From: Ignavibacteriales bacterium
GTDB lineage: Bacteria; Bacteroidota; Ignavibacteria; Ignavibacteriales; Ignavibacteriaceae
Reading direction: 5' to 3'
Length of the DNA stretch: 64,000 bases
Assembly: GCA_003538625.1 (NCBI GenBank)
Contig: DPRR01000029.1
Span: 372,001 to 436,000 of the forward strand
The notes below the pieces were generated by a model. That model worked only from the letters and a program-made list of their open reading frames with translations, was not told where the DNA came from and did not search any database. Positions 44,052 to 53,429 of the stretch are shown piece by piece. Positions within the stretch are counted from its first letter, which is position 1. Each line of letters begins with the position of its first letter. The position numbers and the translations under genes were made by a program.

Positions 44052-46763
44052 ATGATTCGTACAGCCAGAGAAAAAATAGCCGCAAAGGTTTCTAAATTTG
44101 AAACCATTGAAGATTTCCATTACGCAAAATGGCTTCGTGTTCCCAAAATTGATATCGGGGAAGTGGCTGAAATTTCGTATTCTGAAGAGGTTGAGGATTT
44201 TCCTGTTGAAAAATTAATTGCGCCAAATTCTATTAAACTTAAATTCCGACTGCCCCTTTATAAAGTACCAGATATAAAACACAATTATATCATCATCGGT
44301 CCAAAAGCTTACCTTATTTTCTTCGGTATCTCGCGTCCGCAGCTTTTTACAATGAAGGAGAAAATACTTTCTGTACCGGAAATAAAAAATCTTGATTCTA
44401 CTTTTCCTAAAGTTCCTAAAGTTATAGATAAATCGCCTCTTTATATTGCTAAACCTGCAAAAGTTATTGATCATTCAACGGATTTTATACCTGAGCCTTC
44501 TGCTGTTTATGATCAATCATCTGAATTTATTGTAACTAATGTCCCGACTTTTGATAAAAGCGAAAATTTTTCTGATTCTTCAGTGATAGATATTCCCTTG
44601 ATGATTTCGCCGCCCGTCGTTACTGATGAACTTGCTAATCTTACTCCTGAAATCTATAACATCGAATTATTAAATGTTGAAAAATTTGATAACACTGTTG
44701 TTGATTCAAAGAATTATAAAATAGATGAAATTACTGTTCCAGAATTAAATAAAATTGATGTGCCCGGTATTGATAATATCCTTAACAGCATTGCTGATTC
44801 TTACTCGGTGCCGTTTGAAGATATGACTCAGGCTGATGTTCAGTTTTATTCACCTTCTTTTGATATTCCGCATCCTGTATTTAAAGTAAAAATTGAGATA
44901 CCTAAAACTGTTGTTAAAAAAGTAGTCATCAAACACAAGAATCTTGAACCTGCTGTCTTTGATGCTTTAAATGATCCTTCAATTTCTGAATCAGCAAGAG
45001 CTGATATCAGTTCATTATTATCTGCGTTCCGGGAACTTAACTGGGAAGAGTATTACCGGATGCTAAACGTACTTTCGGAACATCAGTTTCAGTCCGCACA
45101 GTTTCTTGCAGCAAATAATTATGCTGTTCTTAACGATGAGCTTGGTTATGATAAGTTCGATCAGTCTTCTGCCGCAATCGGCTTTATTGCAAAAAAGGGT
45201 ACAATCAAATCGGCTTTATTAATAAGTGATAATACAAGATTTAATGAATACTGGTCTGCTTCTCTAAAATCTTATGCTAAAGAACTTAAAGTTAAAAAAA
45301 TCGAACCCGGAATAACTAAAAAAGTAAAGGGCTCTTCGGTTATCTGGGTTCTTGATATAAATGATATTGGTAAAATAGATCTTAAAGATTTTGACAAACT
45401 TGATCTTATTGTTTTTGATGAACTTGTTAATCTTAAATCGGCTTCAACCCAGGTTGATCAGCTTGTAACAAAAATACAGCCTGATTATATCTGGTTATTA
45501 TCAGCAGTTATAAATGAAAAAGCCATTAAAAAATATTTAAATGAATTTGAATTTTCGGAAAAGGTATCATTTAATATTTTCGGCAGCTCGCTAAAGGATA
45601 TTCAGGCAGATGAACCAGCCGTTATCACTAAAGATATCTGGCTGGATCTCGATGAAATGCAGGCATTCGAATATTCTGAATCGCTTACTCAATCTAAAAA
45701 AGAACTTAATTTATTATTTGAAAATCCGAACCCTCTTCGTTTTCAATCAAATATTTTTTCAATAATTCATAAGCTTAAACAGATACTTAATTTTTCTTCT
45801 TTCAGAAATATCAGTCCTAAAGCAAATCTGCTTATCGAACAGGTTGAAACAATTGCCCTTAATAAAAAGAAAGCTATAGTTTTTACCCAGTATGATGGAA
45901 ACGGATTAAAGAAAATTGAAAAAGCATTTGAACTTAATAATATTAAACATGTCGTCGGCAGAAATGGAATGTCTTCAGATGAATTAAAGCAATCGCTTAA
46001 TTCTTTTTACGACCGTAGTGATATGACTGTATTTCTTACAAACCTTAAACCGTCACGAATGAATATTAAGCTTAACAAAGTTCCTTACATTATTAATTTT
46101 GATCAGTGGTGGAACCCGGTTACGCAATGGCAGAACGATGATGAAATCGGCATCTCACAACCGGTTCAGACTCCCGTTGTAATTTATAATTTTAGTATCA
46201 AAAATACTTTTGAAGAAGAACTGAAAAATCTTATTCATCTTAAAGGATTGGATAACAGGTATTTGTTTGATAATATTAAGAGTGAAACAGTTTCCGAACT
46301 TATCTCAATGAATGATTGGCTGTATGTTTTCGGGTTAAATGATCAGACTGTTAAATCTCTTAACAGTGAACGTACAAGGTTAGTAAATAAACTGCAGTCT
46401 ATCGAACTTAATTCTTATAAATTATTGATAAAAAGTTTATTTAGTTTTCTCGGTTACCGCGATATAAGTATTATGGATATTGCTGATGAACCAATGTTCT
46501 ATATAATTGGCTCGGGCAGAAAGGGAAGTAAACCCGTTAATCTGCACGGTAAATGTTTATTAACAACCGATCTTAAAAAAGATGACTATGAAGAAATAAT
46601 ACACTTTAAGCCAGCCGAAAACGAAATCAAAAGAAAATTTGTAATAACCACGGGTAATTTTGCTGAAAGAGTTACAAACGGAACTATGTACATCGATGGC
46701 AAAGATCTTGCAAACTTTATCATTACAGCAGGATTAAAATCCCAGGTCTCAAACAAAAAATAA
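44052..46763 (+). CDS. Degenerate SNF2-like helicase with Mrr-like C-terminal domain
   Basis: 903 residues. About 1-330 is low-complexity, Pro/Val/Asp-rich with repeated KVIDKS/KVIDHS-like units. About 340-710 follows the SNF2 ATPase outline: QFLAANNYAVLNDELGYDKF (motif I, normally DEMGLGKT), LIVFDELVNL (motif II, normally DEAH), KAIVFTQYDGNGLKKIEKAF (motif IV), YIINFDQWWNPVTQWQNDDEIG (motif VI region, normally DPWWNP...RAHRIGQ). Walker A Lys-Thr and the arginine finger are lost. About 780-903 resembles Mrr (FSFLGYRDISIMDI, FVITTGNFAERVTNG, YIDGKDLANFI). Probably a non-catalytic DNA-binding or scaffold protein. Confidence 0.75.
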   Translation: MIRTAREKIAAKVSKFETIEDFHYAKWLRVPKIDIGEVAEISYSEEVEDFPVEKLIAPNSIKLKFRLPLYKVPDIKHNYIIIGPKAYLIFFGISRPQLFTMKEKILSVPEIKNLDSTFPKVPKVIDKSPLYIAKPAKVIDHSTDFIPEPSAVYDQSSEFIVTNVPTFDKSENFSDSSVIDIPLMISPPVVTDELANLTPEIYNIELLNVEKFDNTVVDSKNYKIDEITVPELNKIDVPGIDNILNSIADSYSVPFEDMTQADVQFYSPSFDIPHPVFKVKIEIPKTVVKKVVIKHKNLEPAVFDALNDPSISESARADISSLLSAFRELNWEEYYRMLNVLSEHQFQSAQFLAANNYAVLNDELGYDKFDQSSAAIGFIAKKGTIKSALLISDNTRFNEYWSASLKSYAKELKVKKIEPGITKKVKGSSVIWVLDINDIGKIDLKDFDKLDLIVFDELVNLKSASTQVDQLVTKIQPDYIWLLSAVINEKAIKKYLNEFEFSEKVSFNIFGSSLKDIQADEPAVITKDIWLDLDEMQAFEYSESLTQSKKELNLLFENPNPLRFQSNIFSIIHKLKQILNFSSFRNISPKANLLIEQVETIALNKKKAIVFTQYDGNGLKKIEKAFELNNIKHVVGRNGMSSDELKQSLNSFYDRSDMTVFLTNLKPSRMNIKLNKVPYIINFDQWWNPVTQWQNDDEIGISQPVQTPVVIYNFSIKNTFEEELKNLIHLKGLDNRYLFDNIKSETVSELISMNDWLYVFGLNDQTVKSLNSERTRLVNKLQSIELNSYKLLIKSLFSFLGYRDISIMDIADEPMFYIIGSGRKGSKPVNLHGKCLLTTDLKKDDYEEIIHFKPAENEIKRKFVITTGNFAERVTNGTMYIDGKDLANFIITAGLKSQVSNKK

Positions 46764-46803
46764 TTTTTTTTCGTTTCCCATTCTATCTCCTGTCATTTCA
46801 ACT

Positions 46804-47162
46804 CCGACTCGTCGCATAAGCGTCAACATAGTAACTATGTTTTCCATTGGAAATTAGATCAGTTGTTCTGATTATAGAATAAATTAAAGCATTATATATC
46901 ATCCCTAAAGGGATTTTATTTACTGTTTTTAGCAACATATCTATAAAGATTTTATCCCTATCGGGATTTATTTTTCTTCATCCCAGAGGGATGAAATACC
47001 TGCCTGGCTGCCGGCAGGTTTGTAGAAACAGAAAGAAAAAATAGAACAAAATGCCGTTGGCATGACATATTAATAATTCTAAATTAAATCAGAATTCAAA
47101 CAACTAGCCTGTATTTAATTAAAAATTGATTCCCTTCAGTTGACGTCTATGCGACTCGTCGG
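46804..47162. mobile_element. MITE-like element with 24-bp inverted ends
   Basis: 359 bp between imperfect inverted repeats (46804-46827 and 47139-47162, 20 of 24 match; both with GTCGCATA and CGTCAAC). Inside are several palindromes (ATCCCTAAAGGGAT, ATCCCTATCGGGAT, ATCCCAGAGGGAT and CCTGGCTGCCGGCAGG) and no gene. Fills the intergenic region after the SNF2-like gene. Confidence 0.55.
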
Positions 47163-47248
47163 GTGAGCCTGCCTGCCGTGTAGGCAGGAAATCTTTTAGA
47201 TCTCTTGCTTCTTACTTCTCACGTCTCTAGCCTCTAACCTCTCTCCTT

Positions 47249-48973
47249 TCACTTCCTCCCAATCTTCTCCTTCGTCTTATTAGCCTCATCAATGGAATTA
47301 AAATAACCAACCCTTACGCGGTACCAGGTGCCGTCAAGATCAGGTAGATCTGCAATAACTATAAATGAATTATATCCCATTGCAGAAAGTTTTTTAGACT
47401 CTGACTCCGCTTTTTCTCTTGAGCGCCACGATGATACCTGAAAACAGTAAAGATATCCGTCGCTGAAAATCATATTGCCTACATTTCTTTCAACAGAAGG
47501 ATTATAAACCCGCTTTGTAACATTTTTCGTTTCACTTTTTGTTTCAATTGACCCATTTTGTTTTTCACCATCTGCTAAAATTATAGCAACTCTTCTATTT
47601 AAAGCTTTTCCTGTTTCAGTACTGTTATCGGCAATCGGGTAATCCGGTCCGTAACCATTTACATACAGCCTTGCGGGTTCAATTCCATTAGCTGTAAAAT
47701 AATTATAAACCGACAGTGCGCGCTTCAACGATAATTCCTTGTTTAATTTAAACGATCCCGTATTGTCAGTGTGTCCTTCAATCTTCCATTTGGTATCCGG
47801 GTAATCTTTCATCACCTTAAGTACCTGCTGGAGTTCGGGATAAGCCGCCGGGAGTAAATCTGCTTTATTAATTTCAAAGTTTACTGCACCATTTAAAATA
47901 ATTTCTGTCTTCTTTATCGGTTCATAAATTTCCTGGTCAATAGGACAGCCCCATTTATTTACTTCAATACCTACTTCGGTATTTGGGCATAAATCTTTAT
48001 AATCAGGCACCCCGTCATCATCGGAATCTATCGGACAGCCGCGTGCATCAACCTTTACTCCAACCGGAGTGTCATTACACAGATCCATATAATCTGCTAC
48101 ACCGTCGCCATCAATATCTAAAGGACAGCCATCCAGATCTACGGGAATATTTTTCGGTGTATTGGCGCATCTGTCTATATAATCCGGTACGCCGTCTTTA
48201 TCAGTATCAACCGGACAACCATACTCATCAACACTTACATTTGGCGGAGTATCATGGCACAAATCTTCTTCATCCCTTACACCATCATTATCGTTATCTG
48301 AAATTCCGCCAAAATAAAATGATAAACCTGCCCGTCCCGTAAAAAATATATCTTTATCAGAACCATTGGTCGTTGGATTATCAATATCATCTAAATTATC
48401 CATTGGAACATAATCCATATTTACCGCAAGATTTAAACTGACAGATTCCGAAATAAAAAATCTGCTGCCCATCTCTGCAATAATCGACCAGGAATTTTTA
48501 CTGTATTCCTTTGCACCATTTCTCGGTAACCTGCTGCCGTCTTTGTCTGTGGGATTAAAATACAAATACCCGCCGCCTGCAAACACGTAAGGATAAAATA
48601 TTTTTGATGCTTTTAATGTATAAGTAATACCGGCACCTCCGGAAGCAATCACACTAAAATATTCCGGTATTGTGGGAAAGGTTGAAATATTATTATAAGT
48701 GCCATCACCGGTAATCTGACCGTAATAAGTATAAGCTCTCAACCCAAATACACCCATCGTATGGCTTGGAAAAAAATAATCCATCGAAAACTGACCTACA
48801 TAACTTATTTTATCATTTGTAAAATCAGTTCTGGGATATGTAACACCGCCTTCCAGGTTAACCGCAATTTTGTTTGATAGAGGATTAAAAGTTTTTCGGC
48901 TCACCGTTTGCGATAAAATAATTTCTGTAAATAATAAGGCAGCAATAGTAACCGTAATCGTAAATAACCGCAT
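47249..48973 (-). CDS. OmpA-family envelope protein with TSP3 repeats and SPOR domain
   Basis: 574 residues: signal peptide (AALLFTEIILSQ); N-terminal barrel about 30-220 ending GLSFYFGG; thrombospondin type 3 calcium repeats about 225-345 (DNDNDGVRDEEDLC, DTDKDGVPDYIDRC, DIDGDGVADYMDLC, DSDDDGVPDYKDLC); OmpA peptidoglycan-binding domain about 365-470 (NFEINKADLLPAAYPELQQVLKVM, IEGHTDNTGS, RVAIILAD); SPOR domain about 498-574 (YCFQVSSWRSREKAESESKKL, WYRVRVGYF). Anchors the outer membrane to the wall. The added SPOR, which binds bare glycan strands, is unusual next to OmpA. Confidence 0.92.
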   Translation of the reverse strand: MRLFTITVTIAALLFTEIILSQTVSRKTFNPLSNKIAVNLEGGVTYPRTDFTNDKISYVGQFSMDYFFPSHTMGVFGLRAYTYYGQITGDGTYNNISTFPTIPEYFSVIASGGAGITYTLKASKIFYPYVFAGGGYLYFNPTDKDGSRLPRNGAKEYSKNSWSIIAEMGSRFFISESVSLNLAVNMDYVPMDNLDDIDNPTTNGSDKDIFFTGRAGLSFYFGGISDNDNDGVRDEEDLCHDTPPNVSVDEYGCPVDTDKDGVPDYIDRCANTPKNIPVDLDGCPLDIDGDGVADYMDLCNDTPVGVKVDARGCPIDSDDDGVPDYKDLCPNTEVGIEVNKWGCPIDQEIYEPIKKTEIILNGAVNFEINKADLLPAAYPELQQVLKVMKDYPDTKWKIEGHTDNTGSFKLNKELSLKRALSVYNYFTANGIEPARLYVNGYGPDYPIADNSTETGKALNRRVAIILADGEKQNGSIETKSETKNVTKRVYNPSVERNVGNMIFSDGYLYCFQVSSWRSREKAESESKKLSAMGYNSFIVIADLPDLDGTWYRVRVGYFNSIDEANKTKEKIGRK

Positions 48974-49000
48974 AGCCTGTCCTTAATAAATGAATAAATT

Positions 49001-49372
49001 AAAAACTCTAAGAAACAATAAAAACTATATTTTCAAAGGTAGCCGCAACCTTCAGGTTGCGATACACAAATAAATTTCGTTAAAAAATTGCCACGACTTT
49101 TAAGTCGTGGATTAAATACTAACCCGACTTCACCAACTTCCCCTTCTATTTCCAAGAGAAGGGGGCAGGGGGATGAGTTCGAACTTCAAACAAATCAAAA
49201 ACTTTAAGAAACAATAAAAACTATATTATCAAAGGTAGCCGCAACCTTCAGGTTGCGATGCACAACTAAATTTCATTCAAAAATTGCCACGACTTTTAAG
49301 TCGTGGATTAAATACTAACCTGCCTTCTTCAAACTTCCCCTTCTATTTCTAAGAGAAGGGGACAGGGAGCCC
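49001..49372. repeat. Two tandem copies of a 196-bp intergenic unit
   Basis: Copies start at about 49001 and 49197. Each holds the palindromes CGCAACCTTCAGGTTGCG (49044-49061, 49240-49257) and CCACGACTTTTAAGTCGTGG (49091-49110, 49287-49306) and a CCCCTTCT/AGAAGGGG stem. The unit's first 20 bases resemble the plus-strand bases at the 3' end of the Wzi-like gene (about 49422), suggesting that duplication started at that gene's end. Confidence 0.85.
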
Positions 49373-49420
49373 GCCCGCTAGCAGGCAGGATAGGCAGGAT
49401 GAGTTAAACCCACCAACAAA

Positions 49421-51055
49421 TTAAAAACCATAAGAAACATTAATTCCAAAATAATTATTACTTGAAAGCTTAAATCCCGGCGTCCTTCCGGCAAGCTCAT
49501 CCGTTATGCGCATAAAAGTATAATTTGCTTCTGCAAGTACCGGGTGCCAAGGTCTGTATTTTAACCTTACATCAACTCCAAACTCATATCTTTTCTCACC
49601 ATATAAAAATTCGGGGTATGGTGATGTGTACTGCTCGGCAGGAAGTTCTTTCTTGCCTTTTCTGAAATACCATGTGCTTAATGAAAACTGAAGTGGACGA
49701 ATTATATTTTGCCTGTACTTAATCGAAATCAGATCTCCGTTGCTTCCTGTCCAGTGACCCATTATGTAATCATCATTTGCATACGTCTGCGCATTCACGG
49801 AATTCATATACACAAATGGATTTATCCTGCTGTACTCAATATTAAAAGACGAATTGCTTATCAGCAGATCTGCGCATTCAGCTCCTATTGTATATCCTAT
49901 TGCAGATAAATTTCCGCCTTCAAATAAACTGTTGAATGAAAGCTCGTCTATAAAAAGTGAACCATAAAAATTTGTTCTTAAATTATAATTCTTGTAAGAA
50001 ACGTCTGCAAACATTTGTGCATTACCCGTTGATGATGAATTTCCTCTGCTCAAAAAATGATCAGCTACTCTAAAAAACATAACGGGAATAAAGTATACAG
50101 GCTGAATATTATCACTGTAAACTATCGATTCACCCACGCTTAATGACACATTATCCGAAGGATAAAATGATAATGAATGAAATGCTATAAACTTCGGCAC
50201 ATCCGAAATAGAATTTCTTCCGCGTACGCTGCCGTATCTGAAAGTAGATGAATCCGGTACATTCGAAATCAGAAATCCATGGAAGTAAAAAAATCTGAGC
50301 CAGTCAACAGGTTTAAAATCAAACCGGATAAATGGAAAGGAAGGTGCCTTATCACTTAATATAATACTTCCGTTTCTTCCGCTCCCGATATCAAAATAAT
50401 CTTTGCCTATTGAAAGCGCACCTGTTTTCCAGTAATAACCAACAGAAGCATTTACAAAATCATATTCAAAGGCATTGTGTTTTAACTTTGTTACAGATGT
50501 GCCGCGTTCAGAAGTAAGAACTTTATCAATATCCAGGTTATTACCGGATTCTTCATTGTCATAAAAATTTAAACCGTAAGCCCAGCTTCCCAATGCATAA
50601 CCGTAAAAAGAAAAACCGTTCCTCCGTACAAAAAGTCTTTCACCTGCAATGGATTGTACTGAAACGCTTAACATAGGATCTGCAAAAAAAGAAAAATCTT
50701 TTCCCGCATATTCAAAAAATCTTATCCGCTTATCTGCATTGGTAATTAAAAACTCGGGATTTGCTTCAGCAGTAAAATTATTGCTGATAAGTTTTATCTC
50801 ATGCTCAAAATCCTGCCGGTAAAAATCTAAAAGCAATCTTTCTGTTTCTGTTAACTCCGGTGTTTTAACTTCCGCTTCTAAAATTTTTCCCGCAATTTCA
50901 ATTCGTGTTAAAGGTTTTATCTCATCATTAAAATTAATAATTCCTTTAATCGACAGCGTCTCCAGAAAACTATAAATATCTGAATTTACAGGCTCAAACG
51001 TACTCTGACTGTGCAGCGCTGAAGTAAAGATCAATATTATTATAAAACATTTCAT
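49421..51055 (-). CDS. Outer-membrane beta-barrel, Wzi/capsule-assembly-like
   Basis: 544 residues with signal peptide (FIIILIFTSALHSQS). An N-terminal helical part (PVNSDIYSFLETLSIKGIINFNDEIKPLTRIEIAGKILEA) is followed by many amphipathic strands (YGYALGSWAYGLNFYD, IRFDFKPVDWLRFFYFHGFL, ISIKYRQNIIRPLQFSLSTWYF) and a C-terminal aromatic YGF. This matches Wzi-type barrels that bind surface polysaccharide. Upstream by 3 bp is a polyisoprenyl-phosphate sugar transferase, which supports a polysaccharide role. Confidence 0.75.
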   Translation of the reverse strand: MKCFIIILIFTSALHSQSTFEPVNSDIYSFLETLSIKGIINFNDEIKPLTRIEIAGKILEAEVKTPELTETERLLLDFYRQDFEHEIKLISNNFTAEANPEFLITNADKRIRFFEYAGKDFSFFADPMLSVSVQSIAGERLFVRRNGFSFYGYALGSWAYGLNFYDNEESGNNLDIDKVLTSERGTSVTKLKHNAFEYDFVNASVGYYWKTGALSIGKDYFDIGSGRNGSIILSDKAPSFPFIRFDFKPVDWLRFFYFHGFLISNVPDSSTFRYGSVRGRNSISDVPKFIAFHSLSFYPSDNVSLSVGESIVYSDNIQPVYFIPVMFFRVADHFLSRGNSSSTGNAQMFADVSYKNYNLRTNFYGSLFIDELSFNSLFEGGNLSAIGYTIGAECADLLISNSSFNIEYSRINPFVYMNSVNAQTYANDDYIMGHWTGSNGDLISIKYRQNIIRPLQFSLSTWYFRKGKKELPAEQYTSPYPEFLYGEKRYEFGVDVRLKYRPWHPVLAEANYTFMRITDELAGRTPGFKLSSNNYFGINVSYGF

Positions 51056-51058
51056 AGA

Positions 51059-52753
51059 TTAAAATACAGATTTCAATACAGCTATAACAGCAATCAAAAA
51101 CGAAATGTAATAAAGAGTAAAGTGAGTCTTTGGGAAAACAGTAATCATAATTTTATAGAATAGAAATACAAGAAAACTTCTTAGTATAGTATCGCTTATT
51201 TTATATGCATCAGGAAGATCTAAAAACTGAACCGCAATAAATATAAATGTATTTAACACAGCTAAAGTAAGATCGGTGCCCGTTAAAAATTGCTGCCTTA
51301 AATTTATTATCCGTTCCTTAAACAATACAAAAAACATTACCATCCCTGATAGTGTTATAACCAGTATCTGGTTTAAGTTAATCTGTGTAATTAAAGGTAC
51401 GGGATACAGTTTATAGAAAAAACCGTTCAATCCGGTTATTATAAAAAACAGTAGCAAATTTACCAGTACAAGCAGTTCAGCATAATAATTTTTTTTACGC
51501 AGTTCGATGCCTGAGTATAATAATGAGGGTAAAAGGAATAAAAGAAAATATGAATAAATTTTTCTCGGAATTGTAATTTCTTTATAGATCAAAAGGATTA
51601 TCAGCACTCCAAGGCAAAATGATATAAAGGGCAGTAGAAATTTTTTATAAATCCTTGGAAGAAGATCCGGTATTCTTTTTAACATCCTTCCGTATGCAAG
51701 CAGGTGTTCTTTGCGTATTATAAATTCAATTATTGGATGTATCGAAAAAAACACTGCAAGAAAAATAAAATAAATTATTAATCCGGTTACCTTGTCAAAT
51801 CTTGCATAATACATTGATAATAGTACAAAACAAATCGAAATCAGGTGTATCAGCATTACTACGGTTTTGTGTCTTATCTTTTTACTGTAAAGTAAGTGAT
51901 GCAGGTGACTGCTGTCTGCTAAAAAAGGATGCTTGTTACTTCTCAGACGTATAAACATCACTCTTAATGTATCTGCTAACGGCACTGCAAGAATAATTAT
52001 AACAAATGCAACATCTATCGTCCGGATTACATCTTGTATTTTATTCACTGCATCATTTGTCACCTCACCGGATATTCCGATTACAGTAAAAGCCGCTATA
52101 TATCCTAAAGTTAATGAACCGCTGTCACCTAAAAATATTCTTGCCGGATTTCCATTAAATTTTAAAAATCCCAAAACAGTTCCTATTGTTGCCGCAGATA
52201 AATATGGGATAAATGGAAAATTCCTGCCTATGCTTAATAAAAAAATTGCTGATAATATTATTAATGAAAAACCCGCAACCAATCCATCCAGTCCATCCAT
52301 CAAATTAAATGAATTTAATATTCCAAGTATCAGTACAAATAAAATAATATAATCTAATACAAACGGAATTCTGTACACGGCAAAATTAATTGAACTGTAA
52401 TTATTAATATTAAAAGATAAAATTAATAGTACCGCCGCTATTGACTGCACAAAGAATTTAATATGCCATTTAACACCTTTCAGATCATCAATTATACCCA
52501 GACCTAAAATGATAAGCGCACCGGCAATAAAATATATTTTAGAACTTACGTCCTGGTAAAAAGCAAAAGTGATAATAAATATAACCGAAAAGATTATTAT
52601 ACCGCCTAATCTGGGTACCGGCTCTAAATGTAAATGCCGTTCTTCACCATTTGGACTGTCTAAAATATCTTTTCTGATCAGATAGTTTATGAAATATGGA
52701 GTTACTATGATGGTAATTAGAAATGTAAGAAACGCTACTATTAAATATATCAC
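51059..52753 (-). CDS. WecA/MraY-type polyprenyl-phosphate sugar-1-phosphate transferase, extended
   Basis: 564 residues. The first about 330 form the family: RKDILDSPNGEERHLHLEPVPRLGGI, GIIDDLKGVKWHIKFFVQSIAA (DD motif), NSFNLMDGLDGLVAGFS, IFLGDSGSLTLGYI and the SSHLHHLLYSKKI motif. It loads the first sugar on undecaprenyl phosphate for a surface polysaccharide. The C-terminal 230 residues add about six membrane helices not found in standard WecA (about 350 residues). Operon with the Wzi-like gene. Confidence 0.9.
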   Translation of the reverse strand: MIYLIVAFLTFLITIIVTPYFINYLIRKDILDSPNGEERHLHLEPVPRLGGIIIFSVIFIITFAFYQDVSSKIYFIAGALIILGLGIIDDLKGVKWHIKFFVQSIAAVLLILSFNINNYSSINFAVYRIPFVLDYIILFVLILGILNSFNLMDGLDGLVAGFSLIILSAIFLLSIGRNFPFIPYLSAATIGTVLGFLKFNGNPARIFLGDSGSLTLGYIAAFTVIGISGEVTNDAVNKIQDVIRTIDVAFVIIILAVPLADTLRVMFIRLRSNKHPFLADSSHLHHLLYSKKIRHKTVVMLIHLISICFVLLSMYYARFDKVTGLIIYFIFLAVFFSIHPIIEFIIRKEHLLAYGRMLKRIPDLLPRIYKKFLLPFISFCLGVLIILLIYKEITIPRKIYSYFLLFLLPSLLYSGIELRKKNYYAELLVLVNLLLFFIITGLNGFFYKLYPVPLITQINLNQILVITLSGMVMFFVLFKERIINLRQQFLTGTDLTLAVLNTFIFIAVQFLDLPDAYKISDTILRSFLVFLFYKIMITVFPKTHFTLYYISFLIAVIAVLKSVF

Positions 52754-52893
52754 AACTAATGTCCCCCTTTTAGTTTATAATAATATTTGGTTCTGTAACC
52801 TGCAGATGATGATTGGTTGAAAATACATAAATGTCCTTTATAATTGCTCTAAAATTAACACACTCCCGTCTAAAAACAAAAAATTTCTATTCA

Positions 52894-52999
52894 GTTATCA
52901 GTAATCGGTAATCAGTTATCAGTGATGAGTGATCAGTAATCAGTAATCGGTGATCAGTAATCAGTAAATAGTAATGAGTAATCAGTTATCAGTTTTTTT
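52894..52999. repeat. ATCAGTAATCGGT direct-repeat tract
   Basis: About a dozen degenerate copies of a 7-14 bp ATCAGT(T/A)ATC unit, running through the last codons of the four-helix-bundle gene (52954). Similar tracts occur near 55885-55915, 57010-57045 and 57915-57945. They form a class of spreading simple repeat in this genome. Confidence 0.8.
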
Positions 53000-53346
53000 T
53001 CTATATTATTTATTAAACCGTGAATCATTTTTCTGATTTGTATTAATTCATTTAAGAAATTATCGAATTCTGATGGAATTATATATTCTAGATTTAAAGC
53101 TATAAGTAATTGTGTCTCTAATTCTGCCGCACTACCCAAAGCAATAGATAAAAAATTTCTAAATTCTTTTTTTGAATGTCTTGCAGCACCCTCAGCTATA
53201 TTGGATGGTATGGAAACAGCTGCACGGCGTAATTGGGAACTTAAACCATAATTTTCATCTTTCGGAAATTTACTTGTCAATTGATAAATCTTAGTTACAA
53301 AGTCTATTGATTTGCGCCAAATTATTAAATCTCTATGGGTTTTCAT
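52954..53346 (-). CDS. Four-helix-bundle protein (23S rRNA intervening-sequence type)
   Basis: 130 residues from the ATG at 53346: MKTHRDLIIWRKSIDFVTKIYQLTSKFPKDENYGLSSQLRRAAVSIPSNIAEGAAR, then KEFRNFLSIALGSAAELETQLLIA. This is the S23/diversified four-helix bundle family, of unknown cellular role. The frame is open another 22 codons upstream, but that part is encoded by ATCAGT-type repeat, so I prefer the internal start. The last residues (ITDYSLLFTDY) are also translated repeat. Confidence 0.88.
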   Translation of the reverse strand: MKTHRDLIIWRKSIDFVTKIYQLTSKFPKDENYGLSSQLRRAAVSIPSNIAEGAARHSKKEFRNFLSIALGSAAELETQLLIALNLEYIIPSEFDNFLNELIQIRKMIHGLINNIEKKLITDYSLLFTDY

Positions 53347-53429
53347 TTTATTTCTATTTTTTTTCGCTCTATGTCTAAAATAACTATCTACTGATCTCTG
53401 TGTACTGATCACAGATCACTGTTCACAGA

